Assembly (NCBI RefSeq): GCF_020085105.1
Contig: NC_058051.1
Location: 20,411,955 to 20,475,954, forward strand
Reading direction: 5' to 3'
Source of the DNA: Siniperca chuatsi
Lineage: Eukaryota; Chordata; Actinopteri; Centrarchiformes; Sinipercidae
DNA length: 64,000 nucleotides
This document shows, in pieces, positions 30,218 to 42,728 of this stretch. The notes beneath the pieces are model-generated. The model worked only from the letters and a program-made list of their open reading frames with translations. It was not told the origin of the DNA and ran no database searches. Positions within the stretch are counted from its first letter, which is position 1; each line of letters opens with the position of its first letter. Made by a program: the position numbers and the translations under genes.

Positions 30218-31720
30218 CGACAGGGTAGCGGTCGCTCACCCTCAGGGCCTGCAGGAGGGTGCATATACATTCCCACAAAACAGGATTTCCTTGTGGGTGA
30301 CATAAACACCATCTGCATTGAAATCCCCCATGTAGGAATAGAGAAATCCCATCAAAAGTACCCATGTTACAACATTGTTCAATGATAATTTATAACTGAT
30401 GTGATTCCTCTGATATGGCAGTATAACATAGAAGTATGTGTGGTTATTAATCTAGTTATAATGTGTACCGTGAACTCTACTTTCAGGTGAAACCATGATG
30501 CTAAAATACTGCAACAGGATCAACTCACATCAGTTTTCTATTTGTCTTTGACCACCAGGAAGACCTCATACAGCTCATCCAGCTCTTTACCTGAGGCCCG
30601 CGGTGTGTCAGCACTATATCCTTCAGCACTGCAACCAAAAGCAATCCCGTAAACTACATGCCTGTCTCCAATAACATGCCCAATCATGACATATCTTACA
30701 TGTGTGGATGCACACAGAAGACGCTGACTGACTAAACGTGATAAACCTGCCCTCTTGCTCCTTTGAATCACATGTCAAACTAAATCAGACTCATTCACCT
30801 CGAAAAAAACAAACAGGTCCATATATAGACATCATCTGATCTACACGATCTACATCTACAGCAACCAACTAAGAATCAAATCAACAAACACGCTGAGCTC
30901 CAAGTGCAGAGACTGACCTGTGTTGTGTGGTTTGAAGTGGAGAATAAACGGCTCCCTTGCGAAAGCATCCATGTCGTTCACCTGGTTGTCTTCATATTGA
31001 TAGCAGTCAATCAGGTCGACCACATCATCCCTTCCAGTAGGACAAAAACTGCTTTTAGTGCAGCTGTTTGATGGTTACATTACAGAAGTATTACAGTCTG
31101 GCGATGTGATTTGTACAGAAACAAAAACAGTTCTTGGTTTTTTTTTCCCCTTCCCAGGTACTGAGCTGCAGTGTAGTGATGCGTTGCGACTCTGAGACAA
31201 CAGTAAAAGTGAGCATACATATAGTAGAAAAACTATATTTTGCTTCATTCAAAAATAAAAAAAATGCAAACTCACCTGTTAAGTTCTTTCAAGAAGAGTT
31301 TAACAGAACCACCTCCAGAATCACTATGATGTTGTATCGCGACACAATCTATAGGAGACAAAAGCGCTCAGTAAAGTAGAAGTGTGAAGTTCAGAGGAAA
31401 CAAAGGCCACATTTTAGCCTTTTGGGTTAGGCATGTCATTCAGGCCTTTTTTGTGGTCTGAGGAACAAAGTATCATTTTCACACTGTCACTTATTTGTTG
31501 TTCCTTATACCAGCCCTTAGTCTCCTCTTGGCTGCTTCCTAAAAATCAAAAGTGACACGAACAACGCATTCCCAAAACTAAACCCTTATTATCATTACTG
31601 ATCTTTTACTGTGTGATGTCTTTGCTGAAATCAAACACCTGATGCTTTAACGGAACCAAAACAATGCTGATGGGACGTATCTTACCTTAACCAGACTTGA
31701 TAGGGCATCGTGAAGCAAAT
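30218..31720 (-). pseudogene. Decayed DNase I-like gene (dnase1l3/dnase1l4 type)
   Basis: Six exon remnants stand in the right order on the minus strand. Near 31715-31686: ALSSLVK and a GT donor. Near 31350-31276: IVSRYNIIVILEV and, in another frame, SVKLFLKELN. Near 31190-31090: HHYTAAQYLGR. Near 31028-30920: YQYEDNQVNDMDAFAREPF. Near 30592-30538: KELDELYEVFLVVKDK. Near 30335-30218: MGDFNADGVYVTHKE and VSDRYPVEVEL. These match the secreted DNase I fold, including the GDFNAD and SDHYPVE active-site motifs. The gene is broken: a TAG replaces the tryptophan expected after KDK, frames shift within the second and last pieces, and the segment between GDFNAD and SDRYPVE (with its catalytic His region) is largely missing. 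Family confidence is high; which paralogue is not certain. Confidence 0.8.
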
Positions 31721-31724
31721 ATAG

Positions 31725-32400
31725 CATAATAACATCATGTCTGTAGCAGCAATTCCAACATTTCGACTTAATCTACTTTTCTCTGTGATCTTTAACTGTT
31801 ATCAGGCAGGAAAAGGTTGAAAACCGAAACACATTTCACAAATTTTACAATATTCTTCCCAAAATCAGTATATTTTTACATGGTTTTATAATATTTGGGC
31901 ACATTTTCTAGGCAATCTATATATTGTCTACAGTATATTATCGTCACCTTTTGTGGCCTTCATTTTTTAATGGAGAACATGTGGCAATCCTACAGGTTTC
32001 ATCACTCAGTATTTATTTGCCTTTTACCAGCTATTGTGTTTTAAAAATCTGCTTCCTTCACTGCTCCTGCAGCACTACTATATACTACACTAAAATCTCA
32101 TAAATATTTATTCTGACTCCACACTTGCTTTAATCTCTTATCAGTAAAGATGTTGGCTCTTGATGACTTCTTGGATCCCAGTACTGACTTTTCTTTCTAA
32201 TTTTGGACAGATCCCAGTGCATCCCTCTACAAAACACTTGTATTGCTCAATTGCAGCACACCTTAAGCTGCAGAGCAGGCCTGAATTCCAGTGTAACAAC
32301 AGAAACAATGAAACTTTTACAATGGGGGTAGGTGGGAGAACAGGTGGCATGTGTCAGACTGGTTTATCCACATAGGGCAGCCACATAACTTCACTATCAT
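31725..32400. other. Upstream flank of the keratin gene
   Basis: No coding sequence is supported. It holds the distal promoter of the keratin gene on the plus strand; a CACACCC box (32403-32409) sits just upstream of the TATA box and could bind KLF factors, which is inference. Confidence 0.4.
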
Positions 32401-32418
32401 GCCACACCCAGACCTGCC

Positions 32419-32425
32419 TATAAAG
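32419..32425 (+). promoter_or_regulatory. TATA box of the keratin gene
   Basis: tataaag lies about 100 bases before the ATG at 32520, with no intron acceptor in between, which predicts a transcription start at about 32450. Keratin genes usually have TATA promoters. Confidence 0.8.
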
Positions 32426-32519
32426 TAGCACCCAAAAGTTAGCGAGACGCACAACAAAGCTCGAACAGCGCCCAACCTCTCCATCCTCTCCAGCAGTGAC
32501 ATCTCCGCACAGCACTACC

Positions 32520-35500
32520 ATGAGTCTGAGGAGCAAACCCACCAGCCATCCAGGACTACGCATGTCCTCAGGGGGCTTCAGTAGCATGTCCATGGGATCC
32601 TACTCCATCCCCAAGATCAGCTCTGGGGCTAACCAGCCAGCCCCGATTACAGCCGTGACCATCAACAAGAGCCTGCTGACTCCGCTGAAGATAGACATCG
32701 ACCCCACAGTCCAAGCTGTTCGTAACCAGGAGAAAGAGCAAATCAAGAGTCTCAACAACCGTTTTGTCTCATTCATTGATAAGGTGAGAAGAGTTTTCAC
32801 AAAAACCCTTGCAGATGAACGTTGATTTATATCATTTTCATAATCCTGATTATCCATTTAGATACATTATTGGCCTTTGAACTCGTGTTTAAATGACTTA
32901 CACGATCTCTGTAAAAGATGTTAGAATCCGACTGACTTGGTTGGTACTTCCCACAGGTAAGATACCTGGAACAGCAGAACAAAGTACTGGAGACCAAGTG
33001 GAAGCTGCTGCAGGGACAGGCTGCCTCCTCCTCTAACATTGAGCCCATGCTGAAGTCCTACATCGCCAACCTGCAAAGACAGCTGGATTGTATAAACAAT
33101 GACAAACACAGACTTGACATGGAGAAGAACGTGATGCACAAACAAGTGGACGACTACAAGACAAAGTAAGACTGTCTGTGTCTGTGAACTAGAGTGGAGT
33201 TTTAGACATGTAGTATTTAAGTGCATAATGATACGATCTGCGTGAGTAATCTGATACTTGCGGGCTGTTTCAGGTATGAGCAAGAGATCAACAAGAGAAA
33301 TCATGCAGAGAATGAGTTTGTCATGATCAAAAAGGTATAGTATGCAGTCATGATGGCTATGATAGATAATTGTCTTTTGAATGTGTATAACACTGATGAA
33401 TGGCATGTTCTTTAAAGTAAGAAAATCAACAACTCATTAAGCCAGATAAAGCTCTGAACCATTTGTATTAACTCTCATTATATTCATAGTTTTATTAGCA
33501 ATTTCTCTACTAATAATTTTCCTTGTTGGGCGACAAAACTGTATTATCTGTTACTACAGTCAAATGCAAAAGTTAAGCATTGAGAAAGGGTTGTTTGTTT
33601 TTTACTGTCTTCCTGCAGGATGTGGACGCAAGCTATTTGTCCAAGATGGATCTAGATGGCAGGGTGTCTGTTATCAGTGATGAATTCAACTTCCTCAAGG
33701 CTCTGTATGATGCGGTACATAACCATTCACTGAAAATCGTCTCAAAATGTCAAAGATATTAAATGAAAGAACATATATACAGTATGTGAACTTGTTTTGT
33801 ATTCTGGATTTTGTCTTCTTACTGTTGCTGTATGTGTTGTTTTGTAAAACAAAATTTTAAAAAAGGAGCTGTGTGAGCTGCAGGAGAGCCTGAAGGAGAC
33901 CTCTGTGGTGGTGCAGATGGATAACTCCCGTGGCCTGAACATGGATCAGATCGTGTCTGAGGTTAAGGCTCAGTATGAGGACATTGCCGCCCGCAGCCGT
34001 GAAGAAGCTGAAAGCTGGCAGAAGAACAAGGTGAAGAATAGGAAATACATGACCCTAGATCAAATATGAATAAATACATGTCGCTGTTTATGTAATAAAA
34101 TGTGCAGTAAAACAATAAAAATATGAAAGGGGTTAACAGTTAACTAAAGATCATAAATCAACTAGAAGACCCTGTCTTTTTGACAGGAACCACCCATGTC
34201 AAACCTGATAATTACTGATCTCACATCTTTGTTCCTCTGTTTGATCTCTGCCGGCACCAGTTTGACCAGATGGCTGCTGAGGCCAACCAGTATGGCAATG
34301 AGCTGCGTAACACCAAGGGGGAAATATCTGAGCTCAACCGAATGATCAGCCGCCTGCAGAATGAGATCCAGGCTGTAAAGGCACAGGTGAGGGAAAGGTT
34401 TTTAGAGTGCCTGATATGTTGAAGGTCTGAGGCAACTGGACTTGTTGTTTGGTTTTATTTGCTGATAAGTGCTACAGATCAGTAAAGAACGCAAAAAGGA
34501 ATCAACTATATTACACAGAGCAAAAGCAACACTTTTCAAGCTTAATACTCCTACTCAGGCAGCATTAAACACATTAAGAACAATAAAGTTCATTGCTGTT
34601 CAAATATTTTAAAGGCTGACATAGTTAAGGTTTTAAGCTTAATTACTGCCTGTAGAAGGAAAATGAAAGTAAACCAGTAAACTATGAAAACAGTATCCAA
34701 TCGACAGTAACCCAATCCTCTATTTGAAAGGGGTAGTTGAATGCTCAGATCTTATTCAATGCTTAAACCATCTATCCATGCAATTTGTTTCAGCGTACCA
34801 ATCTTGAGGGCCAGGTTGCCGAGGCGGAGCAGCATGGGGAGGGGGCCGTGCAGGACGCCAAGGCTCGCATCAGGGACCTGGAGCTGGCTCTGCAGAGGGC
34901 CAAGCACGACATGGCTCGGCAGCTCAGAGAATACCAGGAGCTCATGAATGTAAAGCTGGCCCTGGACATAGAGATCTCCACTTACAGGAAACTGCTGGAA
35001 GGAGAGGAGGAACGGTGAGTTGTAGGCTACTGGTAGATCTCAGTAGTGTCAAGTTCTCATAAACATCGTGACTCACTGATTACAGGCTAATTTAGGCTTT
35101 TATGGGGGAAAAAGAAAAGTTAGGCTACAGTTAGTTTGCCTCATGATGACCATCAATTTGAGGTCACAGCTTAAAATAGTTCTCCACCGATTAACCCACA
35201 TTAACTCCACATTCCTGAATAAACTTAGAATCTAAATCCATCGAAAAATGCTGTTTGTAAGGACTTCCAATAAAGCAAAAACCTCACCTTGTGTCGCTTG
35301 TCCAAGTAAGTTCATTGTGGTGCACCAAGCCGCAGTGGGCTCATTACCGCCCCCTGCGGCCGAAGGGTGAAGAACACCCACTGGTACTTGACGGTTGGTG
35401 AGAACCGCTTGTAGTTGGTGCTTTTCCCCAACGGCCACAAGGGGCAACGATGAGCTCATTCCACACAAAAACAAACTTCGACTTCTGCCCCAACAGACTG

Positions 35501-35926
35501 ATGTGCAAAATAGAGTTCCCCTTTCAATTCAGTTCAGTTTTATTTATATAGCGCCAATTCATAACAGAAGTTAGCTCATTGCACTTTTCCTATAGAGCGG
35601 GTCTAGACCGTACTCTTTAACAACCTTGTCAGTACATCAATGCTTACAGTGTGTTTCCTGCTTCCTCCCTGACAGACTTGGACAGGAGTCTATTGTAAGC
35701 ATCCAAACAGTGCCTACTAAATGTAAGTACTGCATTTTTCAACCGAAGATAAAACCATTATTACCACTGGCATTAGGATTGCTGTGACCGCCCGCAGTGT
35801 GTGTTTGTATGTGATTTTCCTACTGTCCTCTTCCCAACAGCCGTCCCAGTTAACAACCACCAGCAGCAAAGGTCAGGGGCATTTCTCATCAAGAAGGTGG
35901 AGACCCACAATATTTCATACAAATAA
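32520..35926 (+). CDS. Type II keratin, simple-epithelial (K8-like)
   Basis: Complete intermediate filament gene of 9 exons encoding 424 aa: 32520-32783, 32957-33165, 33274-33334, 33619-33714, 33866-34030, 34261-34386, 34794-35014, 35676-35722, 35841-35926. The exon lengths 209, 61, 96, 165, 126 and 221 are the classic type II keratin set. The helix initiation motif ([20 protein letters not shown]) is at residues 78-97 and the termination motif ([19 protein letters not shown]) ends near residue 380. The head is short and the tail has only about 44 residues, both without glycine loops, and the tail LIKKVETH resembles keratin 8. It would pair with a type I keratin to form cytoplasmic filaments in epithelial cells. 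The acceptor of exon 5 (after an A-rich run) is weak. Krt8 itself or a fish-specific type II paralogue are both possible. Confidence 0.93.
35526..35640. repeat. Dispersed fish repeat fragment in the last keratin intron region
   Basis: 'ttcagttttatttatatagc' followed by 'gccaattcataacagaagtt' is a sequence start seen very often between fish genes. It lies in intron 7 of the keratin gene. The element class is not known to me. Confidence 0.5.
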
Positions 35927-36107
35927 ATCAGAAAAAACACACTGCAATACTTAAACCTGCTGGATCACTATGGCCATTTAACTTTAACCTTCACATTAAT
36001 CTTTTTGTAACCTACAATAAGCCAACTGCACCAGTGTGTGTGTTATTTGTTTATGTCCCTTCTCCTTGTGTTTGATGTCACATTAATTATCACTTTCTGT
36101 GTTTAAA

Positions 36108-36113
36108 AATAAA
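36108..36113 (+). terminator. Polyadenylation signal of the keratin gene
   Basis: aataaa lies 182 bases after the keratin stop codon and is followed by a GT/T-rich stretch, the usual layout of a cleavage site at about 36130. Confidence 0.75.
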
Positions 36114-36774
36114 GATGTACTCAGCTGATTTGTGTTCCTTTTTCTTGGGTAGTAATTAAGTAGACATGAAATTCAGAAGCCTACATTGCGTTATTCTCCT
36201 TTACATCTCCATCAAAACATGCTGCAAACTTCGGCAACAGCTGCTGATGTGACACCAAACAAAAAAGTCCAAAAGACAAAAATGGATAATCCAGTTAACT
36301 TGTTTTTGTCCTTGGTGGTTTTCTGGAGTTATTTATCCAATCTAGTCTGACAACAGGTGCAATCTTGTCTTTGCCTACTTCTAGTGGTTTAACTTATCCT
36401 CTTGCTTGTAGTGATGTAAAGATGTGCAGACTTGATATAATGTAATTCCAACACAGACCAGCAAGTAAACCACAGCTGACCAGTGCTTGTAAAGAGAAAC
36501 TACAGCTCACTTTACCCTGAAGCAGATGTGTTTGAACTCTGACCAGAACAGATCGATCTAAAAGGACTTCATGGCCTAAAGGGCAGTTTTAAAGGGAAGG
36601 TTTAGTGATGTGAACTTCCTATACGCTAACACACGGAAAGTAGGGGGTGCTATTTTGTCTTGACAATAAATAAATAATATAAACAAATAATAAATACAAT
36701 AATAAATATACAAAATTTAAAAGAAGTATAAGTACCTTTTGTATTTTGGGATATTATTTTTGAAAGACAGGTTA

Positions 36775-37090
36775 GGGCTGATTAAAACTGCTCAGAAGAT
36801 CATTGGTATCCATCTACCAAGCATCAGTGATATTGGTGAGGTGAGGTGAAAAGACAGTACCCAGCCACAGCCTGTTCACCCTGCTGCCATCTGGCAAGAG
36901 ATGCAGAAGTATCTGCTGCCTTACTGCCAGACTCCAGGGCAGCTTCTTCCCTCAGGCTGTGAGACTCCTTATTTTATCCTCAGCACTCAGACTTATTATT
37001 CATCATCTACTGTAAATAATTTTTGTATTTAACGTCTGTTTCTGTGAGTAGCATAATGGGAACTGCAACTTAAATCTTGTTTCACAAGTG
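36775..37090 (+). mobile_element. LINE ORF2 C-terminal and 3' end fragment
   Basis: The plus strand encodes SLFTLLPSGKRC and, after it, GSFFPQAVRLL, a pattern found at the C-terminus of many fish CR1/L2/Rex-type LINE proteins. A short 3' tail follows. The copy is strongly 5'-truncated and dead. Confidence 0.6.
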
Positions 37091-37149
37091 TGTTGTAAAA
37101 TGATAAATAAATCTACCTTGTATTTACAAAGTATTAATTCAGATGTGTT

Positions 37150-37770
37150 ATTTTTTCCACTGGTGGCAGAAGAACTATTACTTTAGTTGAAGAAGCAATA
37201 CCAGCAATACTACAGTGTAGAAATACTCTGTTACAAGTAAAGGTTTTGCATTTAAAATGTTACTTAGGTAAAAGCACTTAAGTATTATCCCATTATATTT
37301 AAAAAATGCAGACATGTCTACGGCTGATATCTCCAAAACTCGGCAACTCCCACCCAAACAATCTAGATAGATAAATAGCACTACATGTAAGAGGGAAGAT
37401 ATGTATTTTTTATTTTGGGGTGAACTGTCCCTTTAAATTACCAAAAGTAAAAGTCCTCATTGTGCAGAATGGACCATTTCAAAATCATATATATTATATT
37501 ATTGGATTATGATTATTGATACATTAATGTATAAGCATCACTTTAGTATTGCAGCTGATAATGGTGGGGTTAATTTGAACTACTTTATTATTATATTTTA
37601 TATATAAAATAATTTATTTGTTGATTATATTTTGTATTAATAATCTGGATCTGCAAAGTAACTAAAGCTGTCAAATAAATACAGTGGAGTAAAAAGTACA
37701 ACATTTCCCTCTGAAATGTCATGGAGTAAAGTATAAAGCAGCATAAAATGGAATAACTCAAGTATAGTAC
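37150..37770. mobile_element. MITE-like repeat family D, copy 2
   Basis: 'actggtggcagaagaactat' at the left, then 'ggtaaaagcacttaagtatt', 'ctgcaaagtaactaaagctg' and 'tacagtggagtaaaaagtac' match the family at 15027-15871 and its flank near 16131. No coding sequence. Confidence 0.55.
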
Positions 37771-37939
37771 TTGCCACCACAGATTTTTTTACTACCTATG
37801 ATTTAATTTAGGAGCATATTAAAACAGCTGCAAAGGGTTATTGCTGGGAGGACACATTCAAACTGACTCTTATGTTACCAGTTTACTTGCTCACTCTCTG
37901 TCTGTAAGGCAGCGTGCAGGGCTGAAAATCACATGGTAC

Positions 37940-38112
37940 TTCCTGTTTTGAGCTGCTCGTGGTTTAATTGGTCAGTAGCTCGTGTGCGCCTGCTGCTGCT
38001 TCTGCATTCCCGCTGTAGGCGTAACCCCACCATTAAATCAAAATTTGTCTGCTTTCTAAAGATCCTTTTTTCTTTACCACACTTTATCTCTTTTAACATC
38101 ACTGCGTCCAAG
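37940..38112 (+). other. Candidate 5' non-coding exon of the NLR gene
   Basis: The sequence ends in a good donor (ccaag|gtaact at 38112/38113). The first coding exon of the downstream NLR gene starts right after an acceptor (cacaacag at 38303-38310). The beginning of this exon and the promoter were not defined, so this is an inference from the splice sites alone. Confidence 0.4.
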
Positions 38113-38321
38113 GTAACTGTACTTTCCACTTCCGTGTTTTGAAATATGACAATGTGCATTGTACTGTTACTGTGAGACATGTGGGTAGAAAGCTTTAAAA
38201 GTACTGAAGTACAGTTCATTACAGCGTAATTTATTTGCAGACATGAATGACATGTTGACTGCAGACTGTCATGCTGAAAGTCAATTAAATTTGATGTGTT
38301 CTCACAACAGTGATTTACACA

Positions 38322-41300
38322 ATGGACAAAGACACTGTGCTGACTCATATCCTGAAGTTAAAGGGCATGTCAACACTTCTTGGTGGAGAGCTGCCTGTCA
38401 GTGTGATAAACAACAATAAGTACATATCCCTGCTGACTTCTGAAGCTCAGGTGACAGACAGAAATGTGGACGACAACTTGCCCTCCCTTGATTATGCAAT
38501 CCACGCCGCTCTGTCTGGTGAAATCAAGACTGTGATACTGGTTGGTCCTGAAGGATCAGGTAAAACCACTGTTTTGAAGAAGCTAGTTGTGGACTGGGCA
38601 AATGGAGAACACCTTCAAACCTTTTCTTATGTTTTCCATTTCCAGTTGAGGGAGTTAAATTCTCTTAATGGGATGCTCTCCTTGGAGAAATTAATGTTGC
38701 ATTGTCACGATCACATCCCTCCTGAGTCCTTGTGCCTTGTTCTGCAGAAGCCTGAGGATGTGTTGTTTGTTTTTGATGATCTGGATCAGTGTAAAGACAG
38801 CCTGGACCCCTCTGTCCACACCCTCTGCTCTGACCCCAGCCAGGTGGCCTCATTGTCCTGTTTAGTGGCCAGCTTGCTTCATGGGTCACTGCTGAAAGGA
38901 GCTACCTTTGTGGTGGCAACCAGGCCGACAGGATGTCTGAAGTTTCTGAGTGGAACCCAGGTGGAAGGGTTGGGGTTTCTGAAGCCACAAAGAGAGGCCT
39001 ACTTTAACGGGTTCTTTACTGACCCAGCTACTGCCAACAAAGCGCTAACGCACATGGAAAGGACTCTAGGCTTTTATGATATCTGTACCTCCCCAAGATT
39101 TTGTTGGACAGTCTGTTCTATGTACAAGTCTCTGATGGATGCTGGAGCAAAACTTCCTGAGACGTTATCTCAGCTTTATGTAGATATCCTGGTCCACCTG
39201 ATTCAGACACTCTCGTTGAATGAAGCCTGCAACAGAGAACTAGTGTTGGCCCTCGGCAAGATGGCATCTCATTGCTCCCTTGACCAGCATTGGAGCTGTA
39301 CCAAAGAGGAAATGGATTCCTTTGGTTTTCAAAGATTTCTTACCTCAGTTGGTGTTTTCTTCCAAGTAGATGGTGACCGGTCAGATCAATGCGTCTTCTC
39401 CTTCCACTCCCAACTGATGCAGGAGTTCCTCTTGGCCGTGTCTCTCTTTTTGGACAAGGCGACGTCTGAGGGCATGGAGAAGATGTTGGAAAAGCACAAA
39501 TGCCGTGCAGAGTTTCTAGATATCTTCCTGTCAGCACTCTCGGAGCCAATTCAGCGCAGACCGCTGGAGACCCTGCTGGGGGAGTTGAACTCTGATCGCA
39601 TCATGGATTTCAAATGTTGGTTTAGAAGCAGCTCAGAGAGGACACTGAAGGGATGGTACAAAGATAAGCACCACCATTGCTTCCATCTGCTTCATCAAGC
39701 TCAAAATGAGAGTTTGGTGAAAGAGATCATCACCTCCTCAGTACGAATAGGCATCAGCTATGGAGACCTGAGCCTCCAGGACTGTGTAGCTCTGAATTAT
39801 GTTGTCACGTGCCTCGGAGTGATGGAGCAGTTGAATCTGTACCAGACAAGGAATTTGACAGAGGAGAAAGCAGAGAGGCTCACTCCAACTATGAGCTTGT
39901 CACATAATATCATGTAAGACATGGTAAAAAATTCATACGTCCAGGCATCATTCATTGCATGTGTTCAGTATGCTGTCATATGTAAGATCTCTCTGTTGTG
40001 TCCACCAGCTTGTCAGACAGCTCCTTGAGTACTGGGGCTGTCCCACACCTGGCTTCAGCTCTCAGCAGAGGCGTCACCAAGGAGCTGGATCTCTCTCAAA
40101 CCCGCCTCGGAGATGAAAAGCTCAAAATTTTCTGTGCTGGACTCAGAGACTGCAAGCTGCACGTATTAAAGTAAGATTAGCATTCTTTTAAATTTTATGT
40201 TAACGGACATTTCTCAGAGGCAGAAATCACTCTGTTCATTTCATATGTTTTTGATATTTTGCTTTTGATTTACCTAGACTTCAAGTATGCAGACTGACAG
40301 AAGCAAGCTGCGAAGCTCTGGTGTCTGTCCTGACCTCAGGCACCTCTCAGCTGTGTGTGTTAGACATGAGCTTTAATCAGATCGGGGACCAGGGCTTCAC
40401 AAAACTGTGCAAAGCACTGCATAGTCCTCACTGCAAACTACAGGAGCTCCAGTAGGTACTCTATACTGGGTAGTATTGTATTTTGTTAGAGCTGTCTATT
40501 TATGTTTAAATAACTGACTTTTAGGTTTGAAAAGTGACCTTATTTATTCAAAGGCTCCAAAGCTGCGCGTTGACTGCAGCATCCATGAAGGCTTTATCAG
40601 CAGCTTTGTGTTCTGGCCAATCACAGTTGAGAAAAGTGAACCTTACACAAAACACGATTGGTCACAGTGGAGTGGAGGCTTTGTGCAAGTCCCTGCAATA
40701 CCCGCTTTGTAAACTACAGAGCCTCAAGTAAGTGTGTTTCAGGATGATAAAACTGCAGTGCCTTTCCTTTGATGTGCTGCCTGACTTGCAAAAGTGGTAA
40801 GAACATGACATTTGTTTATCTTTTATCATAGGTTCTTTGATAATGAGCTGACAGGTGTATGCTGTCCTCATTTGATGGAGGCCTTGATGTCAGAGCACAG
40901 CTCTCTGTCAGAGCTGGATCTGTCAGCAAATGATTTGGGCCAGGAGGGGGCACTGCTGCTCTGCCAAGCCCTCCGTCGACCTGGATGTCTAATAGAAAAA
41001 CTTGGGTAGAGTCACATGTGTTAACATTCGTCTGAGTGATAAAGTGCCACCTTTCACAAATATTTGGTGAAGTTCAGATAACTGTATATTCCGCTGCCCC
41101 CTACAGGTTGAAACGATGTGAGTTAACCCAGCCGGTCTTCAAGGAACTGGGCTCAGTGCTGAGAAGTGGGACTGCTCAACTTAAGTCTCTGACTGTAGGT
41201 ATAAATGAAGTAGGAGACCAAGGGGTTAAACATCTTTGGGATGCTATTGCACATCCAAGCTGTCTGTTGGAGGAACTGGAGTGAGTTGACAAAATGATCT

Positions 41301-41765
41301 CCTTTTTATACCATATTTTTAATCACCATTTTGTGAATTAAATACACAAAATCACCAGTGTGTACTACATTCAAATCCGTCTGCCTCCCATTTATCGCAG
41401 CGTTGAAATGACTGGTTTGACAGATGCCTGTGTTGAGGACTTGTGTGCTGCTATAAGAACTAGTAAGACTTTGAAGAGCCTGGAACTGAGAAACAACTCA
41501 CTGACCGATGCTTCTGTCCCAGCCCTCGTCCAAGTCATGCAGGACAGCCACAACATGCAGGAGATGAAGTAAGCCTGATTCACTTCAGTTAATTATAAAC
41601 TATCTTGAGTCAGTGCACTTTACACAAAGTTTTCCAGCACAAGATAACACTTTAAACTAGCATCTAACTACTGTTTGTGTGTCCAACTCTTTCAGCCTGA
41701 AGTACAACAACTTCAGTGAAGAAGTTTTTGACATGCTGAATGAGTGTGATAAAATAAGATACTGA
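38322..41765 (+). CDS. NACHT-LRR (NLR family) protein
   Basis: Predicted 895 aa from 8 coding exons: 38322-39913, 40009-40170, 40278-40451, 40554-40727, 40832-41005, 41107-41280, 41401-41568, 41696-41765. All junctions are GT/AG in one constant phase. Residues about 1-65 precede the NACHT domain and show no PYD, CARD or FISNA pattern. The Walker A motif is GPEGSGKTT (75-83). The Walker B region reads FVFDDLDQ (149-156), where most NLRs have DGxDE. A sensor-like ATRP motif and a winged-helix segment FSFHSQLMQEFLLA follow. Leucine-rich repeats of the ribonuclease-inhibitor type run from about 531 to the end; the four 174-base exons each hold two repeats, as in NLRP-like genes. NLRs are cytosolic ATP-dependent sensors or regulators of innate immunity; the ligand and partners of this one are unknown. 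The ATG (ACAATGG) follows an acceptor by 11 bases. No specific named orthologue was recognised. Confidence 0.88.
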
Positions 41766-41992
41766 AGAAGATGGATTACTCTCACAGACTGCTAGAGGAT
41801 CACACGCAGTATTGTAGTGAGTGCTGTCATGTTATTGTTACAGCTGAAATGATTAGTGCACGAATCCATTTGTCAAACAGAAAAATAACTTGATATAACT
41901 ATTTTGACAAATTAATTGTTTAATTTTTCAAGCAAAAATGCCACTGGGGAAAATTCACTTACTCCAACTTTTGTTTGTCTTACATGAAAGTA

Positions 41993-41998
41993 AATAAA
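41993..41998 (+). terminator. Candidate polyadenylation signal of the NLR gene
   Basis: aataaa lies about 230 bases after the NLR stop codon. A second candidate lies near 42344, so the choice is not certain. Confidence 0.5.
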
Positions 41999-42559
41999 AT
42001 ATCTTTAGGCTTGGACTGTTAGTCTGACCTTTTAAGAAATCCTGATGGGCACTTTTTACTATTTTCTATTCTCTCTATTTTGTAAATCAAACGATTAAAT
42101 CGATAATGAAAACAATCGTCAGTTGCAGCCCTACTTATTATACAGTCAACTTCACCATCCATAACATAAAGATCCAACATATTCATCACTGGATTTGATA
42201 CAATAATGTTTTATTAACAAACCTTTGGTGTGATATTTGCCATTTGGAATTTCTAAGCTTACAACAGAGTAAGCAGTATATTAAGTAAGGCAGTTGCAGT
42301 GATTTGTTTTACAGCTGTAAAATATATTACCAACTTCGCTAATAAAATTTATTTACATGTATAAAATGAGTTTCGACTGTAGCAGTGTTGACATGCACTG
42401 TTACGCATTTGCTGCAATTTCTAACTTTGAGAACACACACACACACATACATACATACGGCGAGGTGCAGACAGACCACACACATTTCTCTGTCTACTCC
42501 TGTAAGCAAAAAGCAGGTGTAAACCTCACAGTGTAAACCTGACTCAGTGAGACAAAGTC

Positions 42560-42565
42560 TTTATT
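42560..42565 (-). terminator. Polyadenylation signal of the ceramide synthase gene
   Basis: The plus-strand tttatt reads as AATAAA on the minus strand, about 164 bases after the stop codon at 42729. The NLR gene on the other strand ends some 560-800 bases away, so the two genes are tail to tail. Confidence 0.65.
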
Positions 42566-42728
42566 CCACACATGGACTTCCCCTGTATCCAAGTCCTCTA
42601 TCCATTTAAACAACTCAGCGAAAAAAAGTTGAAAGTCTTTTCAGGGGGTCAAAGTGACAAGGTGGGTCACACAGGCACGCAGGAGGTTAATAAAAGCCAT
42701 ACTGGAAGTAAACATCCCCTCATGGTAC

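Noticed and set aside
33866-33868. Alternative acceptor for keratin exon 5
   Set aside because: The site after the A-rich run is weak, but only this choice gives the conserved 165-base exon and keeps the rod frame.
38665-38889. Antisense open frames within the NLR first exon (also 39340-39549)
   Set aside because: They are shadows of the long plus-strand exon, which has intact NACHT motifs.
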